44,900 bases of DNA from Hydrogenophaga sp. GTDB taxonomy: Bacteria; Pseudomonadota; Gammaproteobacteria; Burkholderiales; Burkholderiaceae_C. The notes beneath the pieces were generated by a model that was given only the letters and a program-made list of their open reading frames with translations, searched no databases and had not been told where the DNA came from. How positions within the stretch are numbered: the first letter of the stretch is position 1; every line of letters starts with the position of its first letter. This document shows positions 8,400-16,130 of the stretch, piece by piece. The stretch is from positions 1 through 44,900 of the forward strand of contig NZ_JADMJO010000071.1 in NCBI RefSeq assembly GCF_018780385.1, written 5' to 3'. The translations under genes were made by a program, and so were the position numbers.

Positions 8400-9530
8400 T
8401 CATCCGGACCGGGTGGGCAGTGACGCAGGCGCGGGAGCCAGGCTTGCTGCGCCACTTCGCTGACGATCGCGCTGCATTTCGGGCAACCGGTGCGCCACGT
8501 AGGTGCCCGTGCTCAAACCCAGCAGGTACAGCAGCTCGGGGCCAAAGACGGGCATTTGAAGGTCGTCGAAAACATCGGCCAGGAACACGATCACCAGCGC
8601 GACGGTCCACGCCAGCATTTGAAAGCGGGCGATCGAGCAGCCTTCGTCGTCGGAGACGAGTTCGCGCATGAAGCGCTGCGCCGTCCAGCGAGGCGCCAGG
8701 AAGATGTCTGTCTGGGCGGCCTGCGGGGCAGACGTCGCAGTGCTGGGGCCTGCGGCCTTCACGAACGTGTCGCCCAGCGCAGTGCCGGCGCTGATGCTCA
8801 GCGTGGACAGGATGGAGCTGTTCAAGGTGTCGAAGTTGCCCGTGGCCAGCCAGATCACGAGGAAGGCTCCGAAGATCACGAAGAACCACAAAGCGAGCTG
8901 AACCTTGGCGAGGCTGAAACGGTGCGACAGCCTGCCATCCGGGGATTTGTAGCGCTCCATCAACAGGGTGGTGTGCATCGCCAGTGCGCAGAACGCCATG
9001 CTGAAAGTCGCCACGGTCAGGACGGCGGCCAGCAACCAGCGCCAGTTGATCACCGTGAGGAGTGCGCGCCGGCTGGTCGGTGTGAGGTCGGTGGCGAACG
9101 GATCCACCTGTTCAAGACCCACGCTGAATCCCACCGCCCGCTGGAACGTCAGCGGACTGAGCAGGTGCGTCCATGTGTCCCGGTTCTGCTCGGTGATGCG
9201 CAGGTGAAACTGCAAGCGGCCCTGGCCCAGGTCTACCGCCAGTGGAGTCACGCCGGTGAGGGCGCGCCCGTTGAGGTAGGGCACCAGCTGCCAGGCTGGG
9301 TGCGCCGACGCGGGACCCGCGCGGTTCGCGGTGGGTCCACCGATGGCCAGATTCCAGTCCGCCAGGCGATCCACGTGAACTTCGATGATGTGGTCGATCT
9401 CCAGTTCACCGATGAGTGCGCTCACGAGGGGCGCAGGAGCCACTGTGGGGACGGCGCTCGACTGGGCCCAGACCGAAGGTGCCAGACACACCCACAGCCA
9501 GGCCACCAAACGGACAAGAAGACGGTTCAT
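8400..9530 (-). CDS. Inner-membrane protein with signal peptide, periplasmic domain and duplicated 45-residue membrane unit
   Basis: The protein has 376 aa; I do not recognise a named family. A signal peptide (about 1-22, ending VWAQ) is followed by a periplasmic region of about 130 residues (25-155). A transmembrane segment (about 163-188) follows, then two related membrane units: residues 206-250 (SLAKVQ ... SISAGT) and 299-343 (SIARFQ ... GLSTGT). Each unit is exactly 45 residues and starts S-[LI]-A-[KR]-x-Q-[LM]-x-x-W, so this is an internal duplication. The tail is Ala/Pro-rich. The start at 9530 is the only one giving a signal peptide. It lies 23 bp after the GH19 gene on the same strand and is probably co-transcribed with it. 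By context it may carry or regulate GH19 or the paired unknown proteins across the membrane; that is inference. Confidence 0.75.
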   Translation of the reverse strand: MNRLLVRLVAWLWVCLAPSVWAQSSAVPTVAPAPLVSALIGELEIDHIIEVHVDRLADWNLAIGGPTANRAGPASAHPAWQLVPYLNGRALTGVTPLAVDLGQGRLQFHLRITEQNRDTWTHLLSPLTFQRAVGFSVGLEQVDPFATDLTPTSRRALLTVINWRWLLAAVLTVATFSMAFCALAMHTTLLMERYKSPDGRLSHRFSLAKVQLALWFFVIFGAFLVIWLATGNFDTLNSSILSTLSISAGTALGDTFVKAAGPSTATSAPQAAQTDIFLAPRWTAQRFMRELVSDDEGCSIARFQMLAWTVALVIVFLADVFDDLQMPVFGPELLYLLGLSTGTYVAHRLPEMQRDRQRSGAASLAPAPASLPTRSG

Positions 9531-9553
9531 GGGAGACCTCGTTGGGTGGGTGT

Positions 9554-10201
9554 TCAGGCCTCGGTGCTGAGCAGTGTCTGTGCTTGTTTCCACAACTGCT
9601 CGCGGTGGGCCTGGCCCAGCAATGCACCGTTGATGGCCACGGTCAGCTGCTCGAAGGACTGCGGTGTGGCGGGGTCGGCCAGCGCGTTGCCGTTGATGTG
9701 CTGCCAGTACCACCCAGCCACGCGAGCGGCTGCGGCGGGCTGCAGGAGGGCGTCGGGCTGGTTGACCAGATCGAGCTGCAGGGCCGTCCCCGCTTCGGTA
9801 TAGAGGGTTCGCCCGGTCAGCTGGATGAGGCCTCGCCCCCGGTAGCGCCAGCCGTCCCCACTGCTCTCGGGTCCATTGCCCATGCGGTTGGCATAGACGA
9901 CATTGGCCAGCGCCTCGGGGTGGTGTTCAAACAGGCTGGCATCCAGGCGGCCATCGGGTTCGTCGGGAGCCAGGTAGAAATGCCGGGGCCACACCACGGG
10001 CAAGCGCGCGGCGCTGTAACTGAGGTTCTCCGCTGCCCCGCGCAGGCCGTCCGACTCGTGGACGATCTGCGCCAGAAACGCCGCCTCGCGGGCTGGGGTG
10101 TTGATCTGGAACTCGGCCATGGCGGCTTCGATCGGCCCCAGCCAGGATGCCACTTCATTGCTGGGCCGCCCGGTGAGGGTGGCCAGATCGTCTGCGGTCA
10201 T
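9554..10201 (-). CDS. Glycoside hydrolase family 19 endolysin-like protein
   Basis: The protein has 215 aa and is a single GH19 domain of the short phage-endolysin/lysozyme-like type, not a plant-type chitinase with accessory domains. Visible features are the catalytic Glu in IVHESDG (Glu49), a segment AENLSYSAARL, YANRMGNGP and the hallmark YRGRGLIQLTGR (120-131). Such enzymes cleave peptidoglycan or chitin glycan chains. No signal peptide is seen, as for many endolysins that depend on a holin or another route. It starts 11 bp after the second unknown paralogue and ends 23 bp before the membrane-protein gene, so all three probably form one transcript. No phage structural genes are nearby, so this is a domesticated single enzyme rather than a prophage. 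Confidence 0.85.
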   Translation of the reverse strand: MTADDLATLTGRPSNEVASWLGPIEAAMAEFQINTPAREAAFLAQIVHESDGLRGAAENLSYSAARLPVVWPRHFYLAPDEPDGRLDASLFEHHPEALANVVYANRMGNGPESSGDGWRYRGRGLIQLTGRTLYTEAGTALQLDLVNQPDALLQPAAAARVAGWYWQHINGNALADPATPQSFEQLTVAINGALLGQAHREQLWKQAQTLLSTEA

Positions 10202-10212
10202 CGCTCGCCTCC

Positions 10213-11682
10213 TTACTGGCTTGCGGCAGCATCAGCCGCGGCAGTGTCGTCGCCCTGGATGGCGAGCAGCCTGTCGGGGTAGTACTTGTTCATCCACAGC
10301 TGAGCGAGCTGCGTGCGCGTGATCGGCTTGAGGTAGTAGTTGATCGGCACGCCGATGCCACCCTTGCGCGCGGCCGTCACGTAGTTGTCGAAGGCCGTCA
10401 TCAGGGAGTTCACATCGAGCACCTTGACCTTCATGCCCTGCATCTCGCCGAGCTTGGTCAACACACTCTGCACCGTGTTGGCCTGCAGGTCGGTGAACGC
10501 CTGGCCCGAACGGGCGGTGGCGGCCAGGGCCTGCGTGGACTGGACTTCGGTGTTGGCTTTGTTGGCCAGGGCCGCCAGGGCGTCCATGGTGCTTTTGCCT
10601 TCTTCCACGGAAAACGTCTTCACGGCCATCTGTATGTCGGCACTGGCAATGCCCAGGATCACGCCGGAGGTGATCACGGTCACGTGCGAGGTGATCTCCT
10701 GGCGGCTGGACAGCGACTTTTCGTCATCGGCATCGGTGTCCTCCACGCCCAGCGCACCACTGGCCGAACTGATCCAGTCCTTCTTGGCGGCCCGTACCTG
10801 GAAATCGACCACGTCGGACTCCATTTCCTGGCTCGTGGCTGTGGTTTCCTTGCGCAGGATGTGCACCATGCCCACAAAACTGGAGCCATAGGTGGCGCCC
10901 GAGATGATGTTGAACGACTTGTCGCCGGGAGAGCCCACCTGGGTGGCGATCTTGGCCATGCTGTTGGCATCGGGCCGCAGCTTGTCCTTGGCATCGGGGA
11001 ACAGCTGGTTCCACACCCGCACCGCCTTGTCCACGTCGAGCACCAGCGGCGCCAGCACCGAAGCCTGGCGGTGCGTGCAGTTGGCGGTGAGCACCAGCGT
11101 GCCGGCGACCTTGTGCATCTGGCGCTGGTGGTTGATCTGTTTGACCGCTGTCTTGGCCATCTCGAAACCGCCCTCGGCATCGCCGTAGCTGCCGGCCAGG
11201 GTGATGAACTTCTGGATGTTGGAGATGGTGTTCTGGGCCTTCTGCTCGTTCTGGTCGAACGAGAAGTACTGCGCGTCCATCTTCAGCGTGTCGGCCGCCA
11301 GCGGCATGGGCTTGATCACGGTGCGCTGGTAGTCGATCGGGCTTTCCACACCGGCGTTGACCAGTTGCACCTTGGCCCGCAGCGGCTGCATCTGCAGCTC
11401 CTGCTGAACGCGCGTGGTGGCGTAAGTCACGGCAGCTTTTTCCAGCTGGGTGTCCACGTCGGGCATCTTGGCCAGCAGGTCCTTGGGATCGATGTTCATG
11501 TTCACCAGCTCGCTGGAGGTCATCTCCAGGCCGCGCTTGAGCGAGATGAACGAATTGAGCGTGTCCTGCGCCGCATCGACAGGCGTCTGCAGGGCTGACA
11601 TCTCCAGCAGGGTGGCCATGGCAGCGGGATGCACGACGCTGCCCAGCACGAGGGAGGGTGAATATGGAATGGAGGAGGGCAT
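10213..11682 (-). CDS. Unknown-family protein, paralogue B of tandem pair
   Basis: The protein has 489 aa and the family is not recognised. It aligns end to end with the upstream 492-aa protein. Shared blocks include PYSPSLVLGS near the N-terminus, ESPIDYxRTxIKxxPLAAD, LVLTANCTH (about residue 205), LDVDKAVRVWNQLFP, FNIISGATYGSSFVGMVH, SHVTVITSGVI and the C-terminal GVPINYYLKPITRTQLAQ followed by KYYP and IQGDDT. No signal peptide or transmembrane segment is seen, so the protein is probably made in the cytoplasm. The start at 11682 has GGAG seven bases upstream. It is followed after 11 bp by the GH19 gene. A function cannot be given; the duplication suggests a hetero-oligomer or two variants of one structural or effector protein. 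Confidence 0.8.
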   Translation of the reverse strand: MPSSIPYSPSLVLGSVVHPAAMATLLEMSALQTPVDAAQDTLNSFISLKRGLEMTSSELVNMNIDPKDLLAKMPDVDTQLEKAAVTYATTRVQQELQMQPLRAKVQLVNAGVESPIDYQRTVIKPMPLAADTLKMDAQYFSFDQNEQKAQNTISNIQKFITLAGSYGDAEGGFEMAKTAVKQINHQRQMHKVAGTLVLTANCTHRQASVLAPLVLDVDKAVRVWNQLFPDAKDKLRPDANSMAKIATQVGSPGDKSFNIISGATYGSSFVGMVHILRKETTATSQEMESDVVDFQVRAAKKDWISSASGALGVEDTDADDEKSLSSRQEITSHVTVITSGVILGIASADIQMAVKTFSVEEGKSTMDALAALANKANTEVQSTQALAATARSGQAFTDLQANTVQSVLTKLGEMQGMKVKVLDVNSLMTAFDNYVTAARKGGIGVPINYYLKPITRTQLAQLWMNKYYPDRLLAIQGDDTAAADAAASQ

Positions 11683-11729
11683 GGAAAGGCTCCGGGGGAA
11701 GAGGGGATTGCAAACAGGGCGGGGGGGTC

Positions 11730-11745
11730 AGCGCATCGGTGCGCT
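11730..11745 (-). repeat. Small intercistronic hairpin between the paralogues
   Basis: AGCGCA-TCGG-TGCGCT is a perfect six-base-pair stem with a four-base loop. It overlaps the stop codon of the first paralogue and lies in the 62-bp gap before the second. There is no U-tract, so it is not a standard terminator; it could affect mRNA stability or the relative output of the two genes. Confidence 0.4.
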
Positions 11746-13223
11746 CAGCTGGCGGGCGCTTCCTTCTTCGGACGCGGCGTGTCATCGCCCTGGATGTCGA
11801 TGTACTTGTTGGGGTAGTACTTTGAGACCCACATCTGCGCGAGCTGAGTGCGCGTGATCGGCTTGAGGTAGTAGTTGATCGGCACACCGATCGGGGTCTC
11901 GAGCGTGACCGCCGTGGCAGTGTTCACGTAATCCTCGAACGCCACCACCATCGACGAGATGTCGAGCATGCTGTTCTTCTGGTCGTCGAGTTGGGACAGG
12001 CTCTGCATCACGCTCTCGATGTTGGCGGTCTTCAGGGCCACGAACTCGCCCTTGGTGCGCGCCGCGGTGGCAGCCTGCTGGGCCGAGTTGCGATCGGCCG
12101 AGGTGAAATCGGAGAGCTTGGCCAGGCTGGTCATCATGTCCGAAGGGTCGAAACTGGCGAATTGCTTGACGCCGATGGCGACATCGTTCGCTTTGATGGT
12201 GGGGATGAAGCCCGCGGTGATGAGCGTGACGTGGGAGTTGATGTTCTGGGTGCTGAGCAGCTTCTTGACGTCGCTGGCGAAACTTTTGTTGACGCCGAAG
12301 CCCCCCTTGATCGAGGCCACCGCGGCGCCCAGCGCCAGCGTCGCCTTGGCGTCGCGCTCGGTCGAGTCGTCGTCCTGGCTGCTGGAGGTCTTGTCGACAT
12401 CGAGCACGTGCACCATGCCCACAAAACTCGAACCCAGCGTGGCGCCCGAAATGATGTTGAAGGCCTTCTCCTGCGGCGAGCCTTCGTGCTCGACGACCTC
12501 GCGCATGCCGTCTTCGTCCGTGCGCAGCTTCTCACCCGGGAACAGCTGGTTCCACACGCGGATGGCCTTGTCCACATCGAGGCACAGCGGCGAGAGCACT
12601 TGAGCTTCCTTGTGGGTGCAGCTGGCGGTGAGCACCAGGGTGCCCGAAATCTTGTGCAGCTGGCGCTGCTTGTCCACCTGGTCCACAGCGGTCTTGGCCA
12701 TGTCGAAGGACGCGTCGATACCCAGGAAGGAGGTGGCCGCGCTGACATAGGACTTGATGTTGCCCAGGGTGTTGCTGTCGTTTTCCTGGTTGTCGTCGAA
12801 CGTGAAGAACTGCGCGTCCATCTTCAGCGAGTCGGCCGCCAGGGGCAACGTCTTGATCTGCGTGCGGTTGTAGTCGATCGGACTCTCCACGCTGGCATTG
12901 ACCATCTGCATCTTCGCGCGCAACGGCTGCAGCTTGAGCTCCTGCTCCAGGCGGGTCGTGGCGTAGGCGGTGGCGGCCTTGTCCACATCGGTACCCACTT
13001 CCTGCACCTTCTTCACCAGATCCTTGGGATCGATCTTCATGTTGATGAGCTCCTGAACCGTCATTTCCAGGCTGCGTTTCATGGCAATGAAGGAGTTCAG
13101 GGTTTCCTGCGCGGCGTCGATGGGCGTCTGAGCCGCCGACACCGCCAGCAACGTGGCGATGGCAGCGGGGTCGATGATGCTGCCCAGCACGAGCGAGGGC
13201 GAATAGGGAATGGTGGTCGACAT
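11745..13223 (-). CDS. Unknown-family protein, paralogue A of tandem pair
   Basis: The protein has 492 aa; the family is not recognised. It is highly similar over its whole length to the following gene product. Conserved blocks include PYSPSLVLGSIIDPAAIATL, TASCTHKEAQVLSP, LDVDKAIRVWNQLFPGE, FNIISGATLGSSFVGMVHVL, INSHVTLITAGFIPTI and GVPINYYLKPITRTQLAQMW. The end (PRPKKEAPAS) is charged and differs from paralogue B. There is no signal peptide. An acidic Ser/Asp-rich stretch (about 290-300) follows the SFVGMVH block. The start at 13223 matches the paralogue's N-terminus and has AGGAA eight bases upstream, so the longer in-frame extension is rejected. It begins 40 bp after the LuxR-type HTH gene and probably shares its transcript. 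Confidence 0.8.
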   Translation of the reverse strand: MSTTIPYSPSLVLGSIIDPAAIATLLAVSAAQTPIDAAQETLNSFIAMKRSLEMTVQELINMKIDPKDLVKKVQEVGTDVDKAATAYATTRLEQELKLQPLRAKMQMVNASVESPIDYNRTQIKTLPLAADSLKMDAQFFTFDDNQENDSNTLGNIKSYVSAATSFLGIDASFDMAKTAVDQVDKQRQLHKISGTLVLTASCTHKEAQVLSPLCLDVDKAIRVWNQLFPGEKLRTDEDGMREVVEHEGSPQEKAFNIISGATLGSSFVGMVHVLDVDKTSSSQDDDSTERDAKATLALGAAVASIKGGFGVNKSFASDVKKLLSTQNINSHVTLITAGFIPTIKANDVAIGVKQFASFDPSDMMTSLAKLSDFTSADRNSAQQAATAARTKGEFVALKTANIESVMQSLSQLDDQKNSMLDISSMVVAFEDYVNTATAVTLETPIGVPINYYLKPITRTQLAQMWVSKYYPNKYIDIQGDDTPRPKKEAPAS

Positions 13224-13263
13224 GAGGGGTTCCTGAAAAGTGGGGGAGGGGCGGGCAACGCGA

Positions 13264-13521
13264 TCAGAATTTGCGGACCATTGCCGCCTCGCCCGATTGG
13301 CTGAACGAGAGGTGCGCTCGGCAGGACGCCAGCTGCGCGCCGTTGTGCGCACCCAGCTTGCGGCGCAGGTTGTCGCGGTGCGTGTTCACCGTGTAGGGAC
13401 TGATGTTCAGTTCCCGTGCGATCTGTTTGGAAGTCAGGCCGCGTGCGATGAAATCGAGGATTTCGGTTTCCCGTGCGGTCAAGGTGGTGTCGGAGGAATT
13501 CAAGAGAGATGCGAATGTCAT
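13264..13521 (-). CDS. Stand-alone LuxR-type (GerE) HTH protein
   Basis: The protein has 85 aa and is little more than one LuxR C-terminal HTH domain (about residues 12-70): LTARETEILDFIARGLTSKQ, then IARELNISPYTVNTHRDNLR and RKLG. There is no receiver or autoinducer-binding domain, so it may bind DNA constitutively or respond to a partner. The start at 13521 (ATG, AGGG six bases upstream) is preferred; a GTG at 13569 would add 16 residues. It is the first gene of the minus-strand block and lies 40 bp before paralogue A, which suggests that it controls the block. A perfect inverted repeat (13575-13595) lies about 54 bp upstream. Confidence 0.85.
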   Translation of the reverse strand: MTFASLLNSSDTTLTARETEILDFIARGLTSKQIARELNISPYTVNTHRDNLRRKLGAHNGAQLASCRAHLSFSQSGEAAMVRKF

Positions 13522-13574
13522 GGTCGACCCTGGTTGGAAGTTGTCTGAGCTCAATTCAGATGCACCCACCCGGG

Positions 13575-13595
13575 AGCCCTGTTCAACACAGGGCT
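13575..13595. promoter_or_regulatory. Perfect inverted repeat upstream of LuxR-type HTH gene
   Basis: The arms AGCCCTGT and ACAGGGCT are exact reverse complements separated by five bases (TCAAC). The site lies just upstream of the LuxR-type HTH gene. The CTGT...ACAG half-site layout resembles sites bound by LuxR-family HTH dimers, so autoregulation is possible. An RNA hairpin in the 5' leader is the alternative. Confidence 0.45.
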
Positions 13596-13765
13596 GTCGT
13601 CATCCGTGGAGGCATCGAATTCAGTGAGGGCAGTCTGCGGCAATCACCCGTTTGAGGATTGACGAACAGGTTATGAAACGCTCATGAATCGATGACTCGA
13701 AAAACGCACCGCAACGGGGTGCGGCGAGGCATGCAGCGGCTTGCGCCGGGCATGTGCAAGGCACG
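13596..13765. other. Non-coding leader/promoter region between LuxR-type HTH gene and ADH terminator
   Basis: The whole gap 13570-13867 (298 bp) carries no convincing gene. It holds the inverted repeat at 13575-13595, this AT-richer stretch (near 13650-13700), which is the likely promoter of the minus-strand block, and the terminator of the alcohol dehydrogenase gene at 13766-13797. I see no clear -35/-10 pair with good spacing on the minus strand. Confidence 0.4.
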
Positions 13766-13797
13766 AAAAAAGGGCGCGACAGCAGGGTGTCGCGCCC
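13766..13797 (-). terminator. Rho-independent terminator of the alcohol dehydrogenase gene
   Basis: On the minus strand a perfect 10-bp stem (GGGCGCGACA / TGTCGCGCCC, six-base loop) is followed by six U residues. It lies 70 bp past the stop of the minus-strand alcohol dehydrogenase gene and separates it from the LuxR-type block downstream. Confidence 0.9.
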
Positions 13798-13867
13798 GGA
13801 AATTCGGCGGCAGGCCCGGTGTGCGGGCGTGCGGATGCGGGGGTGTGTCGGGGCCGCGGCCCCGGGG

Positions 13868-15004
13868 TCACATGGCGGCTTGCAGCATCGCCCGGTAGTC
13901 CTCAACTGTCGCCAGGCGAGGATTGGTCTTGTGGCAGTGATCGGCCATCGCGCCTTCAATGACCTTGTCGAACAGGTCGGGTGTGACCCCCATGGCGGCC
14001 AAGCCTGTGGGCAGGCCCAGGCGGGCGTTCATGTCGGTGATGGCCTCGGCCACATCACCACCGCTGGCCAGCCCCATGGCGTGCGCCATGCGCTGCAGGC
14101 GGTTGTCCTTCTTCATCGATTCGGCCTCGGCGTTGAAGCGGATCACGGCCGGCAGGAAGACGGCGTTGAGCGTGCCGTGGTGCAGGCGCGGATTGACGCC
14201 GCCCAGGCTGTGGCTGAGCGAATGCACGCAGCCCAAGCCCTTCTGAAAGGCCATCGCGCCCTGCATGCTCGCGCTCATCATGTTCAGGCGCGCGTCGCGG
14301 TCCTGCCCGTTTTTCGTTGCGCGCTCGATGTTGGCCCAGCCCCGCGTCAGGCCATCGAGTCCGATGCCGTCGGCCGGTGGATTGAAGGGCGGTGCCATGA
14401 AGGTTTCCATGCAGTGGGCGATGGCGTCCATGCCGGTGGCGGCGGTGAGCATGGGCGGCAGACCGAGCGTGAGTTCGGGGTCGAGCAGGGCGGTCTTGGG
14501 CACCAGGTGCCAGCTGTGAAAGCCGAGCTTGCGGCCGTCGTCCACGATCACGATGGCGCCACGCGCCACCTCGCTGCCGGTGCCCGCCGTGGTGGGCACG
14601 GCAATGAGCGGTGGCACGCGGTCGGTGATCTTCGGTGAGCCACCTTCGATGGTGGCGTAGGTCTTGAGCGGACCCGGGTGGGTGCAGGCGATGGCCACGC
14701 CCTTGGCGCAGTCGATGGCGCTGCCGCCGCCCAGGGCAATGAGCCCGTCGCAACCCTGCGCCTGGTACACCGCCACGGCGGCGCGCACGGCGGCCTCGGT
14801 CGGGTTCGACGGGGTCTGGTCGAACACCGCGGGACTCAGGCCGGGCAGGGCGGTGGTGGTCTTGTCCAGCAGACCCGCGGCTTTCACGCCGGCGTCGGTC
14901 ACGATGAGCGGGCGGCGGATGCCCACGCGTTCGCACTCGGCCTGCAACTGCGAGAGCACGCCGAAGTCGATCAGGATGTTGGTGATGTAGAGGATCTGGG
15001 CCAA
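13868..15004 (-). CDS. Iron-containing alcohol dehydrogenase
   Basis: The protein has 378 aa and belongs to the group III Fe-dependent ADH family. Visible features are the NAD(P)-binding segment LIALGGGSAIDCAKGVA, PTTAGTGSEVAR, the metal-ligand regions MDAIAHCMETF and HSLSHSLGG, and LHHGTLNAVFLP near the C-terminal third. These enzymes reduce aldehydes or oxidise alcohols with NAD(P)H; some members are maleylacetate reductases or lactaldehyde/butanol dehydrogenases, and the substrate cannot be read here. It is transcribed alone: a strong terminator follows, and an esterase gene is divergent 141 bp upstream. Confidence 0.93.
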   Translation of the reverse strand: MAQILYITNILIDFGVLSQLQAECERVGIRRPLIVTDAGVKAAGLLDKTTTALPGLSPAVFDQTPSNPTEAAVRAAVAVYQAQGCDGLIALGGGSAIDCAKGVAIACTHPGPLKTYATIEGGSPKITDRVPPLIAVPTTAGTGSEVARGAIVIVDDGRKLGFHSWHLVPKTALLDPELTLGLPPMLTAATGMDAIAHCMETFMAPPFNPPADGIGLDGLTRGWANIERATKNGQDRDARLNMMSASMQGAMAFQKGLGCVHSLSHSLGGVNPRLHHGTLNAVFLPAVIRFNAEAESMKKDNRLQRMAHAMGLASGGDVAEAITDMNARLGLPTGLAAMGVTPDLFDKVIEGAMADHCHKTNPRLATVEDYRAMLQAAM

Positions 15005-15145
15005 GGCGGTCTCCGGTGTGGATTTTTGTTGATGGAAAACTATAGGGCTCGCGCCGCGATCCGCCTATGCCGCCAACCCGCAGTCCGTCACCCAAAAGAC
15101 AGGGCTTGTGACCACGCCTTCGCGTGCCCGCCACAATGTTGACCC

Positions 15146-16129
15146 ATGCCCCACCATCCCGACCCCCGTTCGCTCCTGACGCCGGCCATGCGCCATGTGC
15201 TGGAGCGCATTGCACGAGCGGGGCATCTGCCACTACACGCGCTCACGCCGGCGCAGGCCAAGCTGGCCTACGAGGCGGGCGCAGGCGTGCTGGAGATCCC
15301 TTCGCACAAACTGCCCAGGGTGGAAGACCTGCGCTTCGCCGCGCGCGATGGTGTGGAGCTGCGCGCGCAGTTGTTTGCACCGGATTCCGAAGTCGCCCTG
15401 CCGGTGTTGCTGTACTTCCATGGCGGTGGATTCACCGTGGGCAGCGTGGCCACGCACGCAGCGCTGTGCCGCCACCTCGCCCATCTGGCGCACTGCGCCG
15501 TGGTGTCGGTGGACTACCGGCTGGCGCCTGAGTGGAAGTTTCCGACCGCCGTGCATGACGCCTGGGACAGCCTGATGGGCCTGCGCGAGCAATGCAGCGT
15601 GCTGGGTCTGGATGCGAACCGCATCGCGGTGGGCGGCGACAGCGCCGGGGGCACACTGGCCGCTGTGACGGCGATTGCGGCGCGCGATGCCGGTGTGCCG
15701 CTGGCGCTGCAGATGCTCTTCTACCCCGGCTGCGTGGGTCACCAGGACACCGCCTCGCACAAGACCTTTGCCGAGGGCTTTCTGCTGGAGGAGCGGCACA
15801 TCAGCTACTTTTTCGGCCACTACCTGCGCAGCGCGGCCGACCGCGACGACTGGCGCTTTGCCCCCCTCGACGGCGTGGACGAGCATGGCCACGTGCGCGA
15901 GCTCGACGACGTGGCGTCGGCCTGGATCGGCCTGGCCGAGTGCGATCCACTCACCGACGAAGGCGTGATGTACGCCGACCGGCTGCGGCATGCGGGCGTT
16001 GCGGTGGACATCGAGATCTACGCCGGCGTGGTGCACGGTTTCATCAACTTCGGCCGTGCCATTCCCCAGGCACTGACCGCCCACAACGACGCAGCCCGAG
16101 CGCTGCGCCAAGCTTTCAAAGAGAACTGA
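15146..16129 (+). CDS. Alpha/beta hydrolase, hormone-sensitive lipase (HSL) family esterase
   Basis: The protein has 327 aa. The HSL/family IV signature is complete: oxyanion motif HGGG (92-95), nucleophile elbow GDSAGG with Ser166, Asp267 in AECDPLTDEG and His297 in VVHGF. YRLAPEWKFPTAVHDAW is the standard segment between oxyanion loop and nucleophile. It hydrolyses short- or medium-chain carboxylic esters. There is no signal peptide, so it is cytoplasmic. The next gene (thioesterase-GNAT) starts two bases after the stop, so they form an operon. It is divergent from the alcohol dehydrogenase gene, and the two may serve one ester/alcohol route, which is inferred only from position. Confidence 0.93.
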   Translation: MPHHPDPRSLLTPAMRHVLERIARAGHLPLHALTPAQAKLAYEAGAGVLEIPSHKLPRVEDLRFAARDGVELRAQLFAPDSEVALPVLLYFHGGGFTVGSVATHAALCRHLAHLAHCAVVSVDYRLAPEWKFPTAVHDAWDSLMGLREQCSVLGLDANRIAVGGDSAGGTLAAVTAIAARDAGVPLALQMLFYPGCVGHQDTASHKTFAEGFLLEERHISYFFGHYLRSAADRDDWRFAPLDGVDEHGHVRELDDVASAWIGLAECDPLTDEGVMYADRLRHAGVAVDIEIYAGVVHGFINFGRAIPQALTAHNDAARALRQAFKEN

Positions 16130-16130
16130 C

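Noticed and set aside
9554..10201. A prophage around the GH19 endolysin
   Set aside because: No capsid, tail, terminase, integrase or holin-spanin set is present within 10 kb, so a single domesticated enzyme is more likely.
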